From Flavobacterium hercynium (lineage in GTDB: Bacteria; Bacteroidota; Bacteroidia; Flavobacteriales; Flavobacteriaceae), in NCBI RefSeq assembly GCF_002217285.1, contig NZ_MUGW01000013.1, positions 488 through 64,487 on the forward strand: a stretch of 64,000 bases of DNA, given 5' to 3'. The notes beneath the pieces were generated by a model that worked only from the letters and a program-made list of their open reading frames with translations, was not told the DNA's origin and made no database searches. Made by a program: the position numbers and the translations under genes. Below, piece after piece: positions 46,005 through 56,400 of this stretch; position 1 is the stretch's first letter; each line of letters starts with the position of its first letter.

Positions 46005-46064
46005 ACTAAAAATAAAGCTTCAGAGAAATCTGAAGCTTTTTTCATTTATAGCTTTTTTGTTATC
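46005..46064 (+). repeat. Distal copy of tRNA-Glu trailer repeat, with terminator
   Basis: Matches 43224-43283. It contains AAAGCTTCAG AGAAAT CTGAAGCTTTTTT, here a perfect stem and a good terminator for the metzincin/lipoprotein operon. No tRNA sequence precedes it apart from the single terminal A. Confidence 0.8.
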
Positions 46065-46084
46065 TAAATATCATAAAAAACATA

Positions 46085-46160
46085 CCTACAAGGTTTTGAA
46101 AACCTTGCAGGATAACACATCTCAACCAAATTTCCTAACAGGTCTTCAAGACCTGTTAGG
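46085..46160. repeat. Two adjacent near-perfect 27-bp palindromes
   Basis: CCTACAAGGTTTT-G-AAAACCTTGCAGG (46085-46111) and CCTAACAGGTCTT-C-AAGACCTGTTAGG (46134-46160) share one plan with different sequence details. They resemble dispersed palindromes found between genes in many Bacteroidota. Whether they act as transcription ends or are mobile is unknown. Confidence 0.7.
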
Positions 46161-46278
46161 TATTAAATTCTCCCTTATTTTACTGGCATTCTTAAACTCT
46201 TTTTCTAAATTTAGTTACCTTTGATAGAGATTATTCTAAATACCACTTAACTAAACTTAAACAGAAGAAAACAAAAAA

Positions 46279-46815
46279 ATGGAGAAGGAAATACAATTAT
46301 ACCGAAATTCAAAAAAAACAAAAAACCTATTATTCTTTTCTTTAGGAGTTTGCATTATTTTACTCCTTGTTGTTCTTTATTCTGCAGGAATATTTGATGA
46401 TGAATTTAAAACTAAGCCTCTTGTATTTTCATCTGCAGCTTTTTTAATCATGTTTATCCTGTTGCTAAAAACAGTTTTGAGCTTAAAAGATAAAAGTCCT
46501 TTAATTGAGTTAAACAATCAAAATTTCTATGGAAAAACGACACCTATGTCAAAATCTTTTGGTGTTGTTAACTGGGAAGATGTAGCAAATATCGAATCTC
46601 AAAAAACAGGAGGAGATACCTTAGTTGTTGTTACTATTAACAATCCTGAAAAATACGAAGGAAGACTTTCGAAAATGCTTTGGAATATGGCATATAACAA
46701 AGAAACCAATCAGTTAACGTTAATGTATTCAGCCTCTGAAATTGATATTGATGCTAATGCTCTTTTTACTTTATTTACTACTTTCTGGAAAGGAAAAACT
46801 TCTTTAAATAGTTAA
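46279..46815 (+). CDS. STM3941-like membrane protein
   Basis: 178 residues. Starts with a short EIQLYRNSKKTKNL segment, two transmembrane helices (about 16-37 and 49-67), then a cytoplasmic beta-rich domain with LIELNNQNFYGKTTPMSKSF and VNWEDVANIES, as in STM3941-type proteins (PH-like). Function unknown. Followed by a long bidirectional hairpin. Confidence 0.72.
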   Translation: MEKEIQLYRNSKKTKNLLFFSLGVCIILLLVVLYSAGIFDDEFKTKPLVFSSAAFLIMFILLLKTVLSLKDKSPLIELNNQNFYGKTTPMSKSFGVVNWEDVANIESQKTGGDTLVVVTINNPEKYEGRLSKMLWNMAYNKETNQLTLMYSASEIDIDANALFTLFTTFWKGKTSLNS

Positions 46816-46834
46816 ATAAAGTGTTTATAAGATT

Positions 46835-46884
46835 TATAAATTCTTCGTTGAGTAGTCGTCAGATTTCACAGCGAAGAATTTATA
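46835..46884. terminator. Bidirectional terminator between convergent genes
   Basis: TATAAATTCTTCG (46835-46847) and CGAAGAATTTATA (46872-46884) are perfect complements around a 24-base loop, followed by T's on the plus strand. Confidence 0.75.
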
Positions 46885-46888
46885 ATTT

Positions 46889-47371
46889 TTACCCTTCTTT
46901 TCTAAATTTATTTGACATGTCTTTAATAATAGGTTTTATTTTAGAGGAACCGTAAAACTTTACTATTTCCTTTTTCTCACTAATATTACCTCGTTCAAAA
47001 ACTCTCCTAATTACTGAACTTGCTTGCTTATCCCAATTAATGGAATTAATATCAGTATCCCAAAATAAACTTTCTCTAAGATGATCAATATTAGGACGTT
47101 TTTGATGTAGTGATTTTTGTTTTTCTTTTTTAATATCATAATAAGCCTGCAGGACCAACAATGTACCTTCCTCTAAATCCAGCGCACTTTCGATTTTCAA
47201 AGCTATTGCTGTATTCATATCTCTTTTACCTTTAATAATAGCATTGATAGTTTGTGGATGTTCCATTAATGACAATGCAAAAGGACGCTGAGAAAGATTT
47301 CGTTTATCTAATTCCCTTCCCAATACTGCACCTGGATGAATTCCTTTATACTTTTCAAATTCTTTATTCAT
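46889..47371 (-). CDS. HTH protein with DUF6922-like domain (antitoxin-like, toxin absent)
   Basis: 160 residues from ATG 47371; an upstream TTG (47413) is unlikely. N-terminal HigA/XRE-like helix-turn-helix: GIHPGAVLGRELDKRNLSQR then FALSLMEHPQTINAIIKGKR. C-terminal segment LFWDTDINSINWDKQASSVI followed by RRVFERGNISEKKEI matches the DUF6922-type module. Such proteins usually precede an AbiEii-type nucleotidyltransferase toxin; here the downstream gene is convergent and unrelated. It looks like an orphan antitoxin. Confidence 0.75.
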   Translation of the reverse strand: MNKEFEKYKGIHPGAVLGRELDKRNLSQRPFALSLMEHPQTINAIIKGKRDMNTAIALKIESALDLEEGTLLVLQAYYDIKKEKQKSLHQKRPNIDHLRESLFWDTDINSINWDKQASSVIRRVFERGNISEKKEIVKFYGSSKIKPIIKDMSNKFRKEG

Positions 47372-47456
47372 AAATACAATATAAACATTTTTATTTACAT
47401 GCCGTAAACACAACTATAACAACATCAACAATGTACAAATTATACTTTCTAAAAAC

Positions 47457-48062
47457 TTACTTCTTTTTACGTGAACCAATCTTTTTTGCGTCCTTATGAG
47501 TATAAAATAAATCAGAACATCTTTCGGCGTAATTAAAATAAGTTTCATCGCTAAAGTCTTCTAAATTAATTACTGCAAATTTCATTTTGGTTTTAATAGT
47601 TGGGATACTCACTAATTCTCCTTTCCCTTTATTTGCTGCTTCATCATAATAATTCCAATTCCCAATATAATCAGTTGTCAGGAGATTAACGCTGGATTCT
47701 CCGCTTCCGTCGTTTGCAGCGTTTCCAAATTCATATCGGCTCATACCTATCAGTTGTATTTTCTTGGTTTGGGCATTATACCTAAATTGATTTCTGTAAC
47801 CAGCACGCATCCAATCATTAGAAAAGTAAAAACCATTTTTCGTTGAGTTTACACCACTCGTCTCATTCAAAATCTCAATAGGTTTACTTTGTATTGGTTT
47901 GTAATTATTTGTTGAAAGCCTACATACAATTGTCGATTTTGTCACGTCTACATATACCGTATCTTTTTTGCCATCATTGTCAATGTCTTTAACTAGTTTG
48001 TCTTGTCCAAAAACGACTATTTGTGCCAAAAGAAAAATTAATAGTAGTGGTGTTTTTTTCAT
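47457..48062 (-). CDS. Hypothetical exported protein with Asp-rich repeat-like start
   Basis: 201 residues. Signal peptide 1-19 (IVVFGQ). Mature part starts DKLVKDIDNDGKKDTVYVDV, a calcium-binding DxDxDG pattern as in VCBS/integrin-type repeats, then beta-rich sequence, ending in the basic IGSRKKK. No catalytic motif seen. Probably periplasmic. It stands alone. Confidence 0.68.
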   Translation of the reverse strand: MKKTPLLLIFLLAQIVVFGQDKLVKDIDNDGKKDTVYVDVTKSTIVCRLSTNNYKPIQSKPIEILNETSGVNSTKNGFYFSNDWMRAGYRNQFRYNAQTKKIQLIGMSRYEFGNAANDGSGESSVNLLTTDYIGNWNYYDEAANKGKGELVSIPTIKTKMKFAVINLEDFSDETYFNYAERCSDLFYTHKDAKKIGSRKKK

Positions 48063-48332
48063 ATCTGTTTTTTTAATATAAAAATCTTTATAGCCTTACC
48101 TAACACGAAAGACCTCTGATTTACTCACGAAAGTTATACAAAAAAGATTAAGTTTTTTAATCACTCCACAAACTCTTTCCCTTTCCTCCATTTTGAAACC
48201 GTAAAACAAACTCGTGCTTCAATTTTGGTTTCCTGTGTATAAAAATTCGGCACTCATACCCTTTTTTTTATATAAGCTATTCCCTCGTAGTAGTTTTATA
48301 AATAAAAACGCTCAATTTATACTAGCAAAAAC

Positions 48333-50051
48333 ATGAAATCTACAAAAGAATTTACCGTTGCAGATTATCTGCTAACCCGACTTAAACAATTAAATGTTAC
48401 GGAAGTTTTTCAGATTCCGGGTGACTATGTCAAACATTTTACCCAAGCCTTAGAAAACTTTGAAGGTATTCGAACAATTGGAACGTCTAATGAACTGGAT
48501 GCTTCTTATGCTGCAGATGCTTATGCACGTACGCGCGGTTTAGCAGCCGTATCATTACAATATGGTGTAAGTACTTTTAGTGCCTTAAATGCTATTGCAG
48601 GTGCTTATGTAGAACGTAGTCCTGTTGTTGTAATTAGCGCTGCTCCCGGAGCAGATGCCCGACAAATTGGAAGTATGTACAATGTACTTTACCACCACTC
48701 TACCGGCAATCTCAACGCAGATCAGGAAGTTTATGAAAGAGTAACGGTTGCCGCCGAAACTTTGAGTAATTCTGTTGATGCTCCTGAAAAAATAGACCAA
48801 TTAATTATTGCTGCCCTTACACATCAACGTCCTGTGTACATTGCATGTTATAAAGAAGTCTGGGGCGAACCTTGTCCAAAACCTTCTGATAAAAAACTAA
48901 AAGCTGAAATACCAAAGAGTGAAGTTGCAGCGCTGGAAAATGCCGTTTCTCAGGCTTGGACTCAAATTACGCAGGCCAAATCGCCACTGATTTTTGCAGG
49001 TGTAGAAATTTTGAGACACGGTTTGTCTAATCTATTAGAAGAACTTATTAAGGAAAGCGGAATATTGTACACCACAACTTCACTGGGAAAAACGGTACTG
49101 GATGAAAAAGGAGATAAATTTATTGGTACTTATTCTGATCAGGCTTCGATACCAGAAGTAATTAAATTGGTTGAAGTTTCTGATTGTATTCTGTCTCTCG
49201 GAACAATTATTACTGACGACTATTTATGGCTGGTAGAAAATAAGTTTTCGGATATGATTCAGGCAACTACGCAAGAAATGCGTGTTGGTTATTTTACCTA
49301 TAATAATGTAACCTTAAAAGATTTTATCGAAGCACTAATTCAGCGTTTCAAAAAATCGAACTCGTATCCTTTAAAAACGATAGCACCACCTCAACCCAAA
49401 TTTCCTGAACCATGGAGATCAAATTCGGATCCTAAATATAATGAAACGCCCAACGTTATAACCTTCAACCGCTTTTTTGAGCATACAGTTTCTTTTTTAG
49501 AGAAGCAAAAAATGTTACAGGATATCGTTTTGACTTTTGGTGTAAGCTCCTCTATGTATGTGGCTACAAATATTTATGGCTTATCTAAGAACGCCTATAT
49601 TTCTTCTGCTGCCTGGCAATGTATTGGTTTTGAAACCGGAGCTGCTTCCGGAGCTCAGCTTGGCAGTGGCAAACAAGCTTGGACTGTAGCCGGAGATGGT
49701 GGTTTTATGATGATAGCACAATCTCTTTCAACGCTTGTAAAATACAATATCAATTCTGTCATTTTTGTAATGAGTAACGGAGTATATGCGATTGAGCAGG
49801 TATATGTCGATATGGATTCGTTTCAAGCCGGACCCGCTCATAAGTTTGATGAATTTGATATTCTTCCAAAATGGGATTATCAGGCACTTGCCAAAGCATT
49901 TGGTGCCAACAGTTACCGAGCCGAAACCGTTTCAGAATTAGACGATGTACTTCTTAAACTAAAGAAAAAAACAAATCTTCCTTCTTTGGTTGAAATTATA
50001 ATCCCTCAAAAAGATCTTGCACAACAAATGTACAGATTGGGCAATGAATAA
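48333..50051 (+). CDS. Thiamine-diphosphate 2-keto-acid decarboxylase (pyruvate/indolepyruvate/phenylpyruvate decarboxylase family)
   Basis: 572 residues, the family length. Catalytic elements are intact: Glu in SNELDASYAADAYARTRG (about 54), the double histidine YHHSTG (about 120), and the ThDP/Mg motif GDGGFMMIAQS (about 454) ending at MSNGVYAIEQ. The HH pair and length place it with pyruvate and aryl-pyruvate decarboxylases rather than acetolactate synthases. It releases CO2 from a 2-keto acid to give an aldehyde. The downstream amino-acid oxidase (42 bases) would supply the keto acid. Cytoplasmic. Confidence 0.88.
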   Translation: MKSTKEFTVADYLLTRLKQLNVTEVFQIPGDYVKHFTQALENFEGIRTIGTSNELDASYAADAYARTRGLAAVSLQYGVSTFSALNAIAGAYVERSPVVVISAAPGADARQIGSMYNVLYHHSTGNLNADQEVYERVTVAAETLSNSVDAPEKIDQLIIAALTHQRPVYIACYKEVWGEPCPKPSDKKLKAEIPKSEVAALENAVSQAWTQITQAKSPLIFAGVEILRHGLSNLLEELIKESGILYTTTSLGKTVLDEKGDKFIGTYSDQASIPEVIKLVEVSDCILSLGTIITDDYLWLVENKFSDMIQATTQEMRVGYFTYNNVTLKDFIEALIQRFKKSNSYPLKTIAPPQPKFPEPWRSNSDPKYNETPNVITFNRFFEHTVSFLEKQKMLQDIVLTFGVSSSMYVATNIYGLSKNAYISSAAWQCIGFETGAASGAQLGSGKQAWTVAGDGGFMMIAQSLSTLVKYNINSVIFVMSNGVYAIEQVYVDMDSFQAGPAHKFDEFDILPKWDYQALAKAFGANSYRAETVSELDDVLLKLKKKTNLPSLVEIIIPQKDLAQQMYRLGNE

Positions 50052-50093
50052 TCTCCTATTAAAAACTAACAAACAACCTAAAAACATACAATC

Positions 50094-52088
50094 ATGAGTA
50101 AGAAAACGTATTCTATTTTTGGAGCTGGTGCAGCAGGACTCTATACGGCCTGGAGGTTACTTAACGGAACTTCTAATGAAACAAAAAACGACAAAATGCT
50201 TATTAAAGGCGATGTACTAGAACTTTATGACTGGGGAAAATATGATTTTTCTAAAAAAAATCCAGGAACCAGAGAATCAGGTGCACGTGTCTGTACATGG
50301 CATTACAAGAATGATAAAAACAATTCGTACCTCGAATTGGGTGGTATGAGATATTCTTATTGGGACGGCACTCCACAAGGAGCCGGACATCGACTGGTTA
50401 CCAAAACGATTGAGGAACTGGATTTAAAAAAAGATACTATTGAGTTCAACGAATCTGCTGATCCTCTAATGTCTTTGCGCTCTAAAAACATGTATATTTC
50501 TGACATTAATTCTAATAATCCTGCTCCCTACTTCGCTAACGATTATGCGCAGGACAGCCCACCCGATGATGGTTTTACAACAATACAATCTGTTGCAATA
50601 ACAGCGACTTCGGGACCAACTACCCGAAGAGAATGGTGCAAGTTTTATGAAGAAGGAAAAATCAATATTGATATGCCTGACAGTTCTATTTTTCAAAAAG
50701 GAGATTTATTAAAAGAAATCGGATATTGGAATCTGGCTTATGATATGCTTGGACAAGAAGGTTTTAGTTATTTAGCTGATGGTAACGGTTATAGCTCGAA
50801 CGTCGTAAATAGTCACAGTGCTCAGTCATTTAACGTTAATGATGAGTTTACACCGGGAACACAATATAAAACTTTAATAAAAGGATATTCCAGTTTATTT
50901 GACAGTTTATTTGAAGAAGTCGAAAAACTGGCCAAACAAAAAGGAATTACACTAAATTATTATCCAAATACGCGATTGCGTTCTATTTTGCATACTAAAT
51001 CCGGTATTGAATTTACTACAGCAAAACGTGAAACGCCGGATACACTTGCTGAAACTAAATTTTGTGATGCTGCATTTCTTGCTATGCCAAGAGCATCTAT
51101 CGAGTTGGTGGCTCAGGCAACCCGATATGCAGATAAAGAAGGTTTGGATGTATTGAATCACGAAAAAGTGCAACTATATTTAGAATCTGTCCTTATGGAG
51201 CCTTCGTACAAAGTTGGAATGTTTTTTAAAAGCCCTTGGTGGAGAGAAACTACTGCCGGAAGTCCAACTTATCCTGCCAAACTAACAAGTTATTTTCTGA
51301 CTCAAGAGGGAATTGCCAAACTTAAAAAAGAAAAATTCCCAGCTAATTATTTAAAATCTATAGAATTAGCAAAAAATCCGGTTATTCTAAATATAGCTTT
51401 TAACGATAAAGGAAGTTTTATTGCTGCTGTAGAAAATGCAATTCAGGAACGTCTCACTTTTAAAGAAGAAAAACAAATTTTGGCTATTGCCGAATTGGAT
51501 ACTATTGGTCCGAGTATTACAGATATGCCTATCAGACAAGTGGTTTATTTTGGTGATAATGCTTTAAACCAAAAAGAGAAAAAAGTATACGGTATTCTTG
51601 CCAGTTATGATGACATTCAATACACTACATTCTGGAAAGCCTTAGAACTTGGTCCGGATACAACGAGAGAAATTCCTGAGTCAAGAGATTGTCAACCATT
51701 AGAAGGCCCGAAAGAAGCTACTCCGGTTATGATAAAAATGCTTCGCTCGCAACTGGCTGCATTGCACTTTGGACCAGAAGCTGATTATTCTGATGTACCG
51801 GAACCACTGGAAACCAGATATATGGATTGGTCTCTTCCTCCTTTTAACGCAGGTTATCACGCGTATAAATCGCATTATGATTTAGGTGATGTACAGCGAA
51901 AAATCAGAAAGCCATCACAACTTGTTCCAAAAGCAGATTGCGATATTTTTATAGTAGGCGAAACTTATTCTAATGATCAGGCATGGGTTGAAGGTGCTTT
52001 TTGTACTGCCGAATCTGTTTTGAATGACTTCTTTGGAATCAAACCTATCATAGACGAAAAATATTATCCATTTATCAGTCCGGAGTAA
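50094..52088 (+). CDS. FAD-dependent amino-acid oxidase/monooxygenase-like protein
   Basis: 664 residues. N-terminal FAD fold YSIFGAGAAGLYTAWRLL (GxGxxG, about 7-14), followed by an amine-oxidase-type substrate motif ELGGMRYSYW (about 82) and a C-terminal FAD segment IFIVGETYSNDQAWVEGAFC (about 622). The GGMR arginine is typical of L-amino-acid oxidases and the tryptophan/phenylalanine 2-monooxygenase group, where it holds the carboxylate. No signal peptide. With the upstream decarboxylase it could convert an amino acid to an aldehyde. The substrate is not determined; a monooxygenase giving an amide is the main alternative. Confidence 0.8.
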   Translation: MSKKTYSIFGAGAAGLYTAWRLLNGTSNETKNDKMLIKGDVLELYDWGKYDFSKKNPGTRESGARVCTWHYKNDKNNSYLELGGMRYSYWDGTPQGAGHRLVTKTIEELDLKKDTIEFNESADPLMSLRSKNMYISDINSNNPAPYFANDYAQDSPPDDGFTTIQSVAITATSGPTTRREWCKFYEEGKINIDMPDSSIFQKGDLLKEIGYWNLAYDMLGQEGFSYLADGNGYSSNVVNSHSAQSFNVNDEFTPGTQYKTLIKGYSSLFDSLFEEVEKLAKQKGITLNYYPNTRLRSILHTKSGIEFTTAKRETPDTLAETKFCDAAFLAMPRASIELVAQATRYADKEGLDVLNHEKVQLYLESVLMEPSYKVGMFFKSPWWRETTAGSPTYPAKLTSYFLTQEGIAKLKKEKFPANYLKSIELAKNPVILNIAFNDKGSFIAAVENAIQERLTFKEEKQILAIAELDTIGPSITDMPIRQVVYFGDNALNQKEKKVYGILASYDDIQYTTFWKALELGPDTTREIPESRDCQPLEGPKEATPVMIKMLRSQLAALHFGPEADYSDVPEPLETRYMDWSLPPFNAGYHAYKSHYDLGDVQRKIRKPSQLVPKADCDIFIVGETYSNDQAWVEGAFCTAESVLNDFFGIKPIIDEKYYPFISPE

Positions 52089-52184
52089 TTTTTAAAGAAC
52101 GGTTTTAAAATAACTTTAATACTCAATTGTACTTAAATTCACTACATATTTTAACTCGTTATTTATTCCGATTTTAAAACCTTC

Positions 52185-52220
52185 AAAGCTGTGCATTTTA
52201 TTATAATGCACAGCTTTTTA
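52185..52220 (+). terminator. Terminator of the decarboxylase/oxidase operon
   Basis: AAAGCTGTGCATT (52185-52197) and AATGCACAGCTTT (52205-52217) form a perfect 13-bp stem with a 7-base loop and T's after it. Confidence 0.88.
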
Positions 52221-52227
52221 ACTTTTT

Positions 52228-52629
52228 CTAGTGTACAAGGTTAATTTTGACAGGCTGTAAAATATCCGTTTCATACCCTAGTTGGGTTAAGTATTCCAAT
52301 CCATTTTGATTTGCAAATTTATTTGTTCCTTTCCAACCGTTTTTTTGTCCTTGCAGAATTAGTTCCCGAATATATTTTGGCTCATTAAGATTTACAGTAT
52401 CTTCTATATTACGCATCCTGTTTATTAATTTAACACCCGATTTTAGAATTTGTCCCATAAAATAATGGTCGAGAGTTATAAAATCTATAGTTAAAGGTGT
52501 TGGCTTATATCCTTCTAAAAATACTTTTACAGTAAGTGTATTCGTTTGACTTTCTGAATTATATTTATCACTGACTATATATAAATACATCAAATTATCT
52601 ATAACTATTTTTCTTAGTTTACTTTTCAT
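52228..52629 (-). CDS. Hypothetical protein
   Basis: 133 residues, no signal peptide or membrane segment. Beta-rich N-terminal half (MYLYIVSDKYNS ... TLTVKVFLEGYKPTPLTIDF), then a helical part with EPKYIRELILQGQKNGWKGT and FANQNGLEYLTQLGYETDI. The RELILQG..NGW pattern is seen in several unannotated Bacteroidota proteins. Lies 31 bases downstream of the M50-like gene on the same strand and is probably cotranscribed. Confidence 0.6.
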   Translation of the reverse strand: MKSKLRKIVIDNLMYLYIVSDKYNSESQTNTLTVKVFLEGYKPTPLTIDFITLDHYFMGQILKSGVKLINRMRNIEDTVNLNEPKYIRELILQGQKNGWKGTNKFANQNGLEYLTQLGYETDILQPVKINLVH

Positions 52630-52660
52630 TAATACATATTGACTTTATTAGTCCAAGAAT

Positions 52661-53215
52661 TTAGATAAGTTTGATTTTAAATTTCGCATCAATAAATGTT
52701 AGCAACAGCAAAAATAAGCAGCACAAAATAAAACTTAGCATATTCAATTTCCAGTTTATTTTGAGTTCTTTTGTTGCATTTCGTACTAAAACAAAAAGAA
52801 ACAAACAGACAAAAATTGAAATAGTGAGTAATCCTATTCCAAGCGAAAGCCCTAGCCTTCCTTCGTCGTTTGGACTTTTCAAATTTATCAATCCCGCTGC
52901 AAATCGCATTACAAGCGGAAAAAACAAAAAAGGGTAAATTTCAATTCGTTTATACCTGACTATCAAAAAGTAACACAAAATTGCCTGCAATACAGTAAAT
53001 AATGGTCCTGCAAGGGTTATATAGTTTCTATGCCATTCCTGTAAATAAGATCCTGAAATTGGATTTGCCGTATTTAACGATACTGTCATTTTATTTCCAA
53101 GAAATTGTCCCATTCCCCAATGCGCTAATTCATGGGATATAGTACTTAAAAAAACGGCAACGAAAACTAAAAAAATGTATTTCAAATTTATGCTGTTGGT
53201 ATTTTTTTCAATCAT
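52661..53215 (-). CDS. M50/site-2-protease-like membrane metallopeptidase homologue
   Basis: 184 residues with about four transmembrane helices. HELAH (residues 28-32) lies within the first helix, as in the zinc site of membrane metalloproteases of the M50 type. The second motif expected later is only loosely matched by SPNDEGRLGLSLG (about 115). Small for the family. It may be an intramembrane protease or a non-catalytic relative. Confidence 0.65.
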   Translation of the reverse strand: MIEKNTNSINLKYIFLVFVAVFLSTISHELAHWGMGQFLGNKMTVSLNTANPISGSYLQEWHRNYITLAGPLFTVLQAILCYFLIVRYKRIEIYPFLFFPLVMRFAAGLINLKSPNDEGRLGLSLGIGLLTISIFVCLFLFVLVRNATKELKINWKLNMLSFILCCLFLLLLTFIDAKFKIKLI

Positions 53216-53459
53216 AGTTGGTGTTGTTTTTTTAATCTAATTTGGGGAATAATCTAAAAATTCATTTTCAAAATCATTTTAATTAAATAAAAACAATTAT
53301 ATTAACGCTATAACTATAACAAAAATTAAAACTTTTAGAAGTCAGAATTTCTGGTAACTTAGGTGTCCCAATTAAATAAAAATACAAATTAAAATGATAA
53401 TTTTGCAAAAAAAACAGTAATGTTACAACCTATCAAAAACTACAAAACTTTATAAAAAA

Positions 53460-56400
53460 ATGGTTAAAAACATACTCTTATTTTTGTTTTTTAGTTCCTT
53501 TCAATTTTCGTATGCTCAAATTACCTTAACTAATAATATCGGAAATACACTTATTAAAACTGATATGTATTCTTGTGAACGAGATGAAATTTGGTCGCGA
53601 ATATTTAAGCTTTCTGATTTTGGCATAGCTCCTAACGAACAATTTATTATAAAATCCGGACAAGTAGGAATTAGTAAATCTGATAGTGGTTCAAGTTTTC
53701 AATTTTATATTTACAGTTTAGATGCAAGTTATCCTTCTTATACTTTTACCAGACTTCCTATAAAAGCACGGGGAGCACGTGGTTGGCAAAAAACGCCAGT
53801 AATTGAAGGAAATCCTAGAGTTATTCAAGTTGATTTTGACGAACCGGTAGTTATTCCTGCTGGCGTAGAAAGGATCATGGTTGCAATACAAAAAATTAAA
53901 GATTTCTACAATCCAGAACCTGGACAAATTTTTATAGCCGGTACACAACAAGATATTGGAGAATCATTGTATTATGGTTGCGATCCTTATAATTCTTTAT
54001 CTCCTACTACAGATCTATCAATTCCAGTTCCTAATGCAAATTTTTTCATCAATGTTACTGGTGAAGCAGTCGACTCACAAATTATAGGAGAAAAAGTAAG
54101 GCTTTCTCATAATATTTGTGATGATGTAATAGAAACAGATATTCATTCTTGTTCTTCTTCAACTATATATTGGGCAAGGACTTTTACATTAAAAGATTTT
54201 GGAATATCCGACAACGAAGAATTTACTATTAATTCTGGTCAGGTCGCAGTAAATAAAACCGGATGGGGAGCAAATATTAATTTTAACATCTATAAAATAG
54301 ACGATAATTTCCCCTCCTCTTTTTCCGAATTAGATTTAATAGGAAGCAGTCAGAAGAGACAGGTTCCACCAGCAATAAATCGTAATTCTGAAATTTTACA
54401 AGTAGATTTTAATACCCCAATAGTAATTCCTGCCGGTACAAAAAAAATTCTCGTAGAAGTTCAAAAAGGAATTGAATATGGCGAAGCATTAACTTTTATT
54501 GGAGGTACTGCCCAAGACAACGATGTTTCGTGGCAAAGAAATTGTACAAATTTACCTGGTCAGCCTACATTTAATGATGAATATGTACCTACTTCTGCTT
54601 TTGGTAAACCAAATGCTAATTTTTACATTAATGTAACAGGAAATGTAAAAAATGTAACCTCTCACTTCGAGATGAACTTCTCAAACATTTGTTCAGAATT
54701 TTTAAAAGAATTTAGTATTGATGATAAATCAAAAATTGCTTCCGTTATATGGAATTTTGGTGATCCTGCCTCCGGAACAACTAATACTTCTACAGACTTA
54801 TCTCCTTTTCATGATTTTTCTGAAGATGGTAAATATATAATTACTGCAGTTGTAACGGCTAAAGATGGAACTGTAGAAGTTTTAACTGAGACAATTGATG
54901 TTACAGAGCCTCCTAAAGCTTACGGGATTAACAATATTTATGCATGTGAAGATAAATTCGGTACTGGTATTTCAACATCATTTGATCTATCAGGAATTAC
55001 ACAAAAAATTTTAGGTGGACAAATTGATAAAACTGTGACATTTATTGATGGTAAAGAAAAAAAATACAATTCATTACCTAGTCCTTTTACAAATACAGTG
55101 AGAGGTAGAGAATCAATTACAGTTAGAGTAAGTCATAAAAACAATTCATGTTGTTATTCAGAAACTAGTTTTGATCTAATCGTAAATCCATTACCTTATT
55201 TACCTGCCATAGTAGACATAAATACATGTGACGATAATTCAAATGGTTTTGCAGTATTTGATTTACAACCTTTAGTTAATTCAATAATAGGAATATCAAC
55301 AAATTTAAAAGTAGAGTTTTATCATGAAAATGGTCAAAAAATACTAACCTCATTAAATTCTGTAAGTAACTTAGTAGCTAAGGAAGAAAAAATTAAAATA
55401 AAAGTAATCAATACGGATACAAATTGTTACAACGAATCTAACTTCAAATTAATAGTTAATTCATTACCTACCGCAAACATTTTAGATGAACTTATAGGCT
55501 GTGACGATAACAATGATGGTTTTTCTGAGTATTTTGACACTTCACATGTAGAAACCAATATTTTAGGAAATCAAGTTGGAATGAAAATTTCATATTTTGA
55601 TTCTAATGGAAATTCACTACCCAGCCCACTCCCTAATCCATACACAAATACCACTAAAAACATTGAGGTAATAAAAGTAAGGGTTGAAAGTAAGATATCC
55701 GGATGTCAAACCGAAACTTCATTAGTTTTAAAAACTGCTTCTCAACCTCAAATCAATAAAATTTTAAGTAAATATTCTTGTGACGAAGGTAATGGTGTTG
55801 GTAGTTTTGATCTATCAAATATAGAAAAGGAAATTATAGGCAATCAATCAGGTTTAAAGGTTTTATATTTTAATAGTGAAGGAAAGTCATTACCAAGTCC
55901 TTTACCAAAATTATTCAACAATACCAGACCTTGGCTTGAAACTATAATTATTAGGGTAGAAAACACATTAAATAATTTGTGCTATTCTGAAACAAGTTTT
56001 GATTTAAAAGTAAATAGTGTAGCTAGTACAAAAATAGAAAAAACATATTATCTATGTGACCTACTACCATCAATGAAAATAAATATTGACAACAATTTTG
56101 ACCATTACGAGTGGAAATTTGAAAATGGTACTATTATATCCAATACTTATGAGGCTATTCTAGTTAATGCTGGAAAGTATACATTAACAACTGGTAAAAT
56201 TGAAAATGAAATATATTGTGAAAACAGTACCGAATTTAAATTAATACGCTCGACTCTCCCTGTTATTAAAGAAGTGAAATACAGTGAGTTGACTGATCAT
56301 AATTTTATTGAAATTATTACAGAAAGTAATGGTGATTTTGAATATTCTATAGATGGAGTGAATTATCAAAACAGTAATTTATTCCAAAATATTCGAGGAG

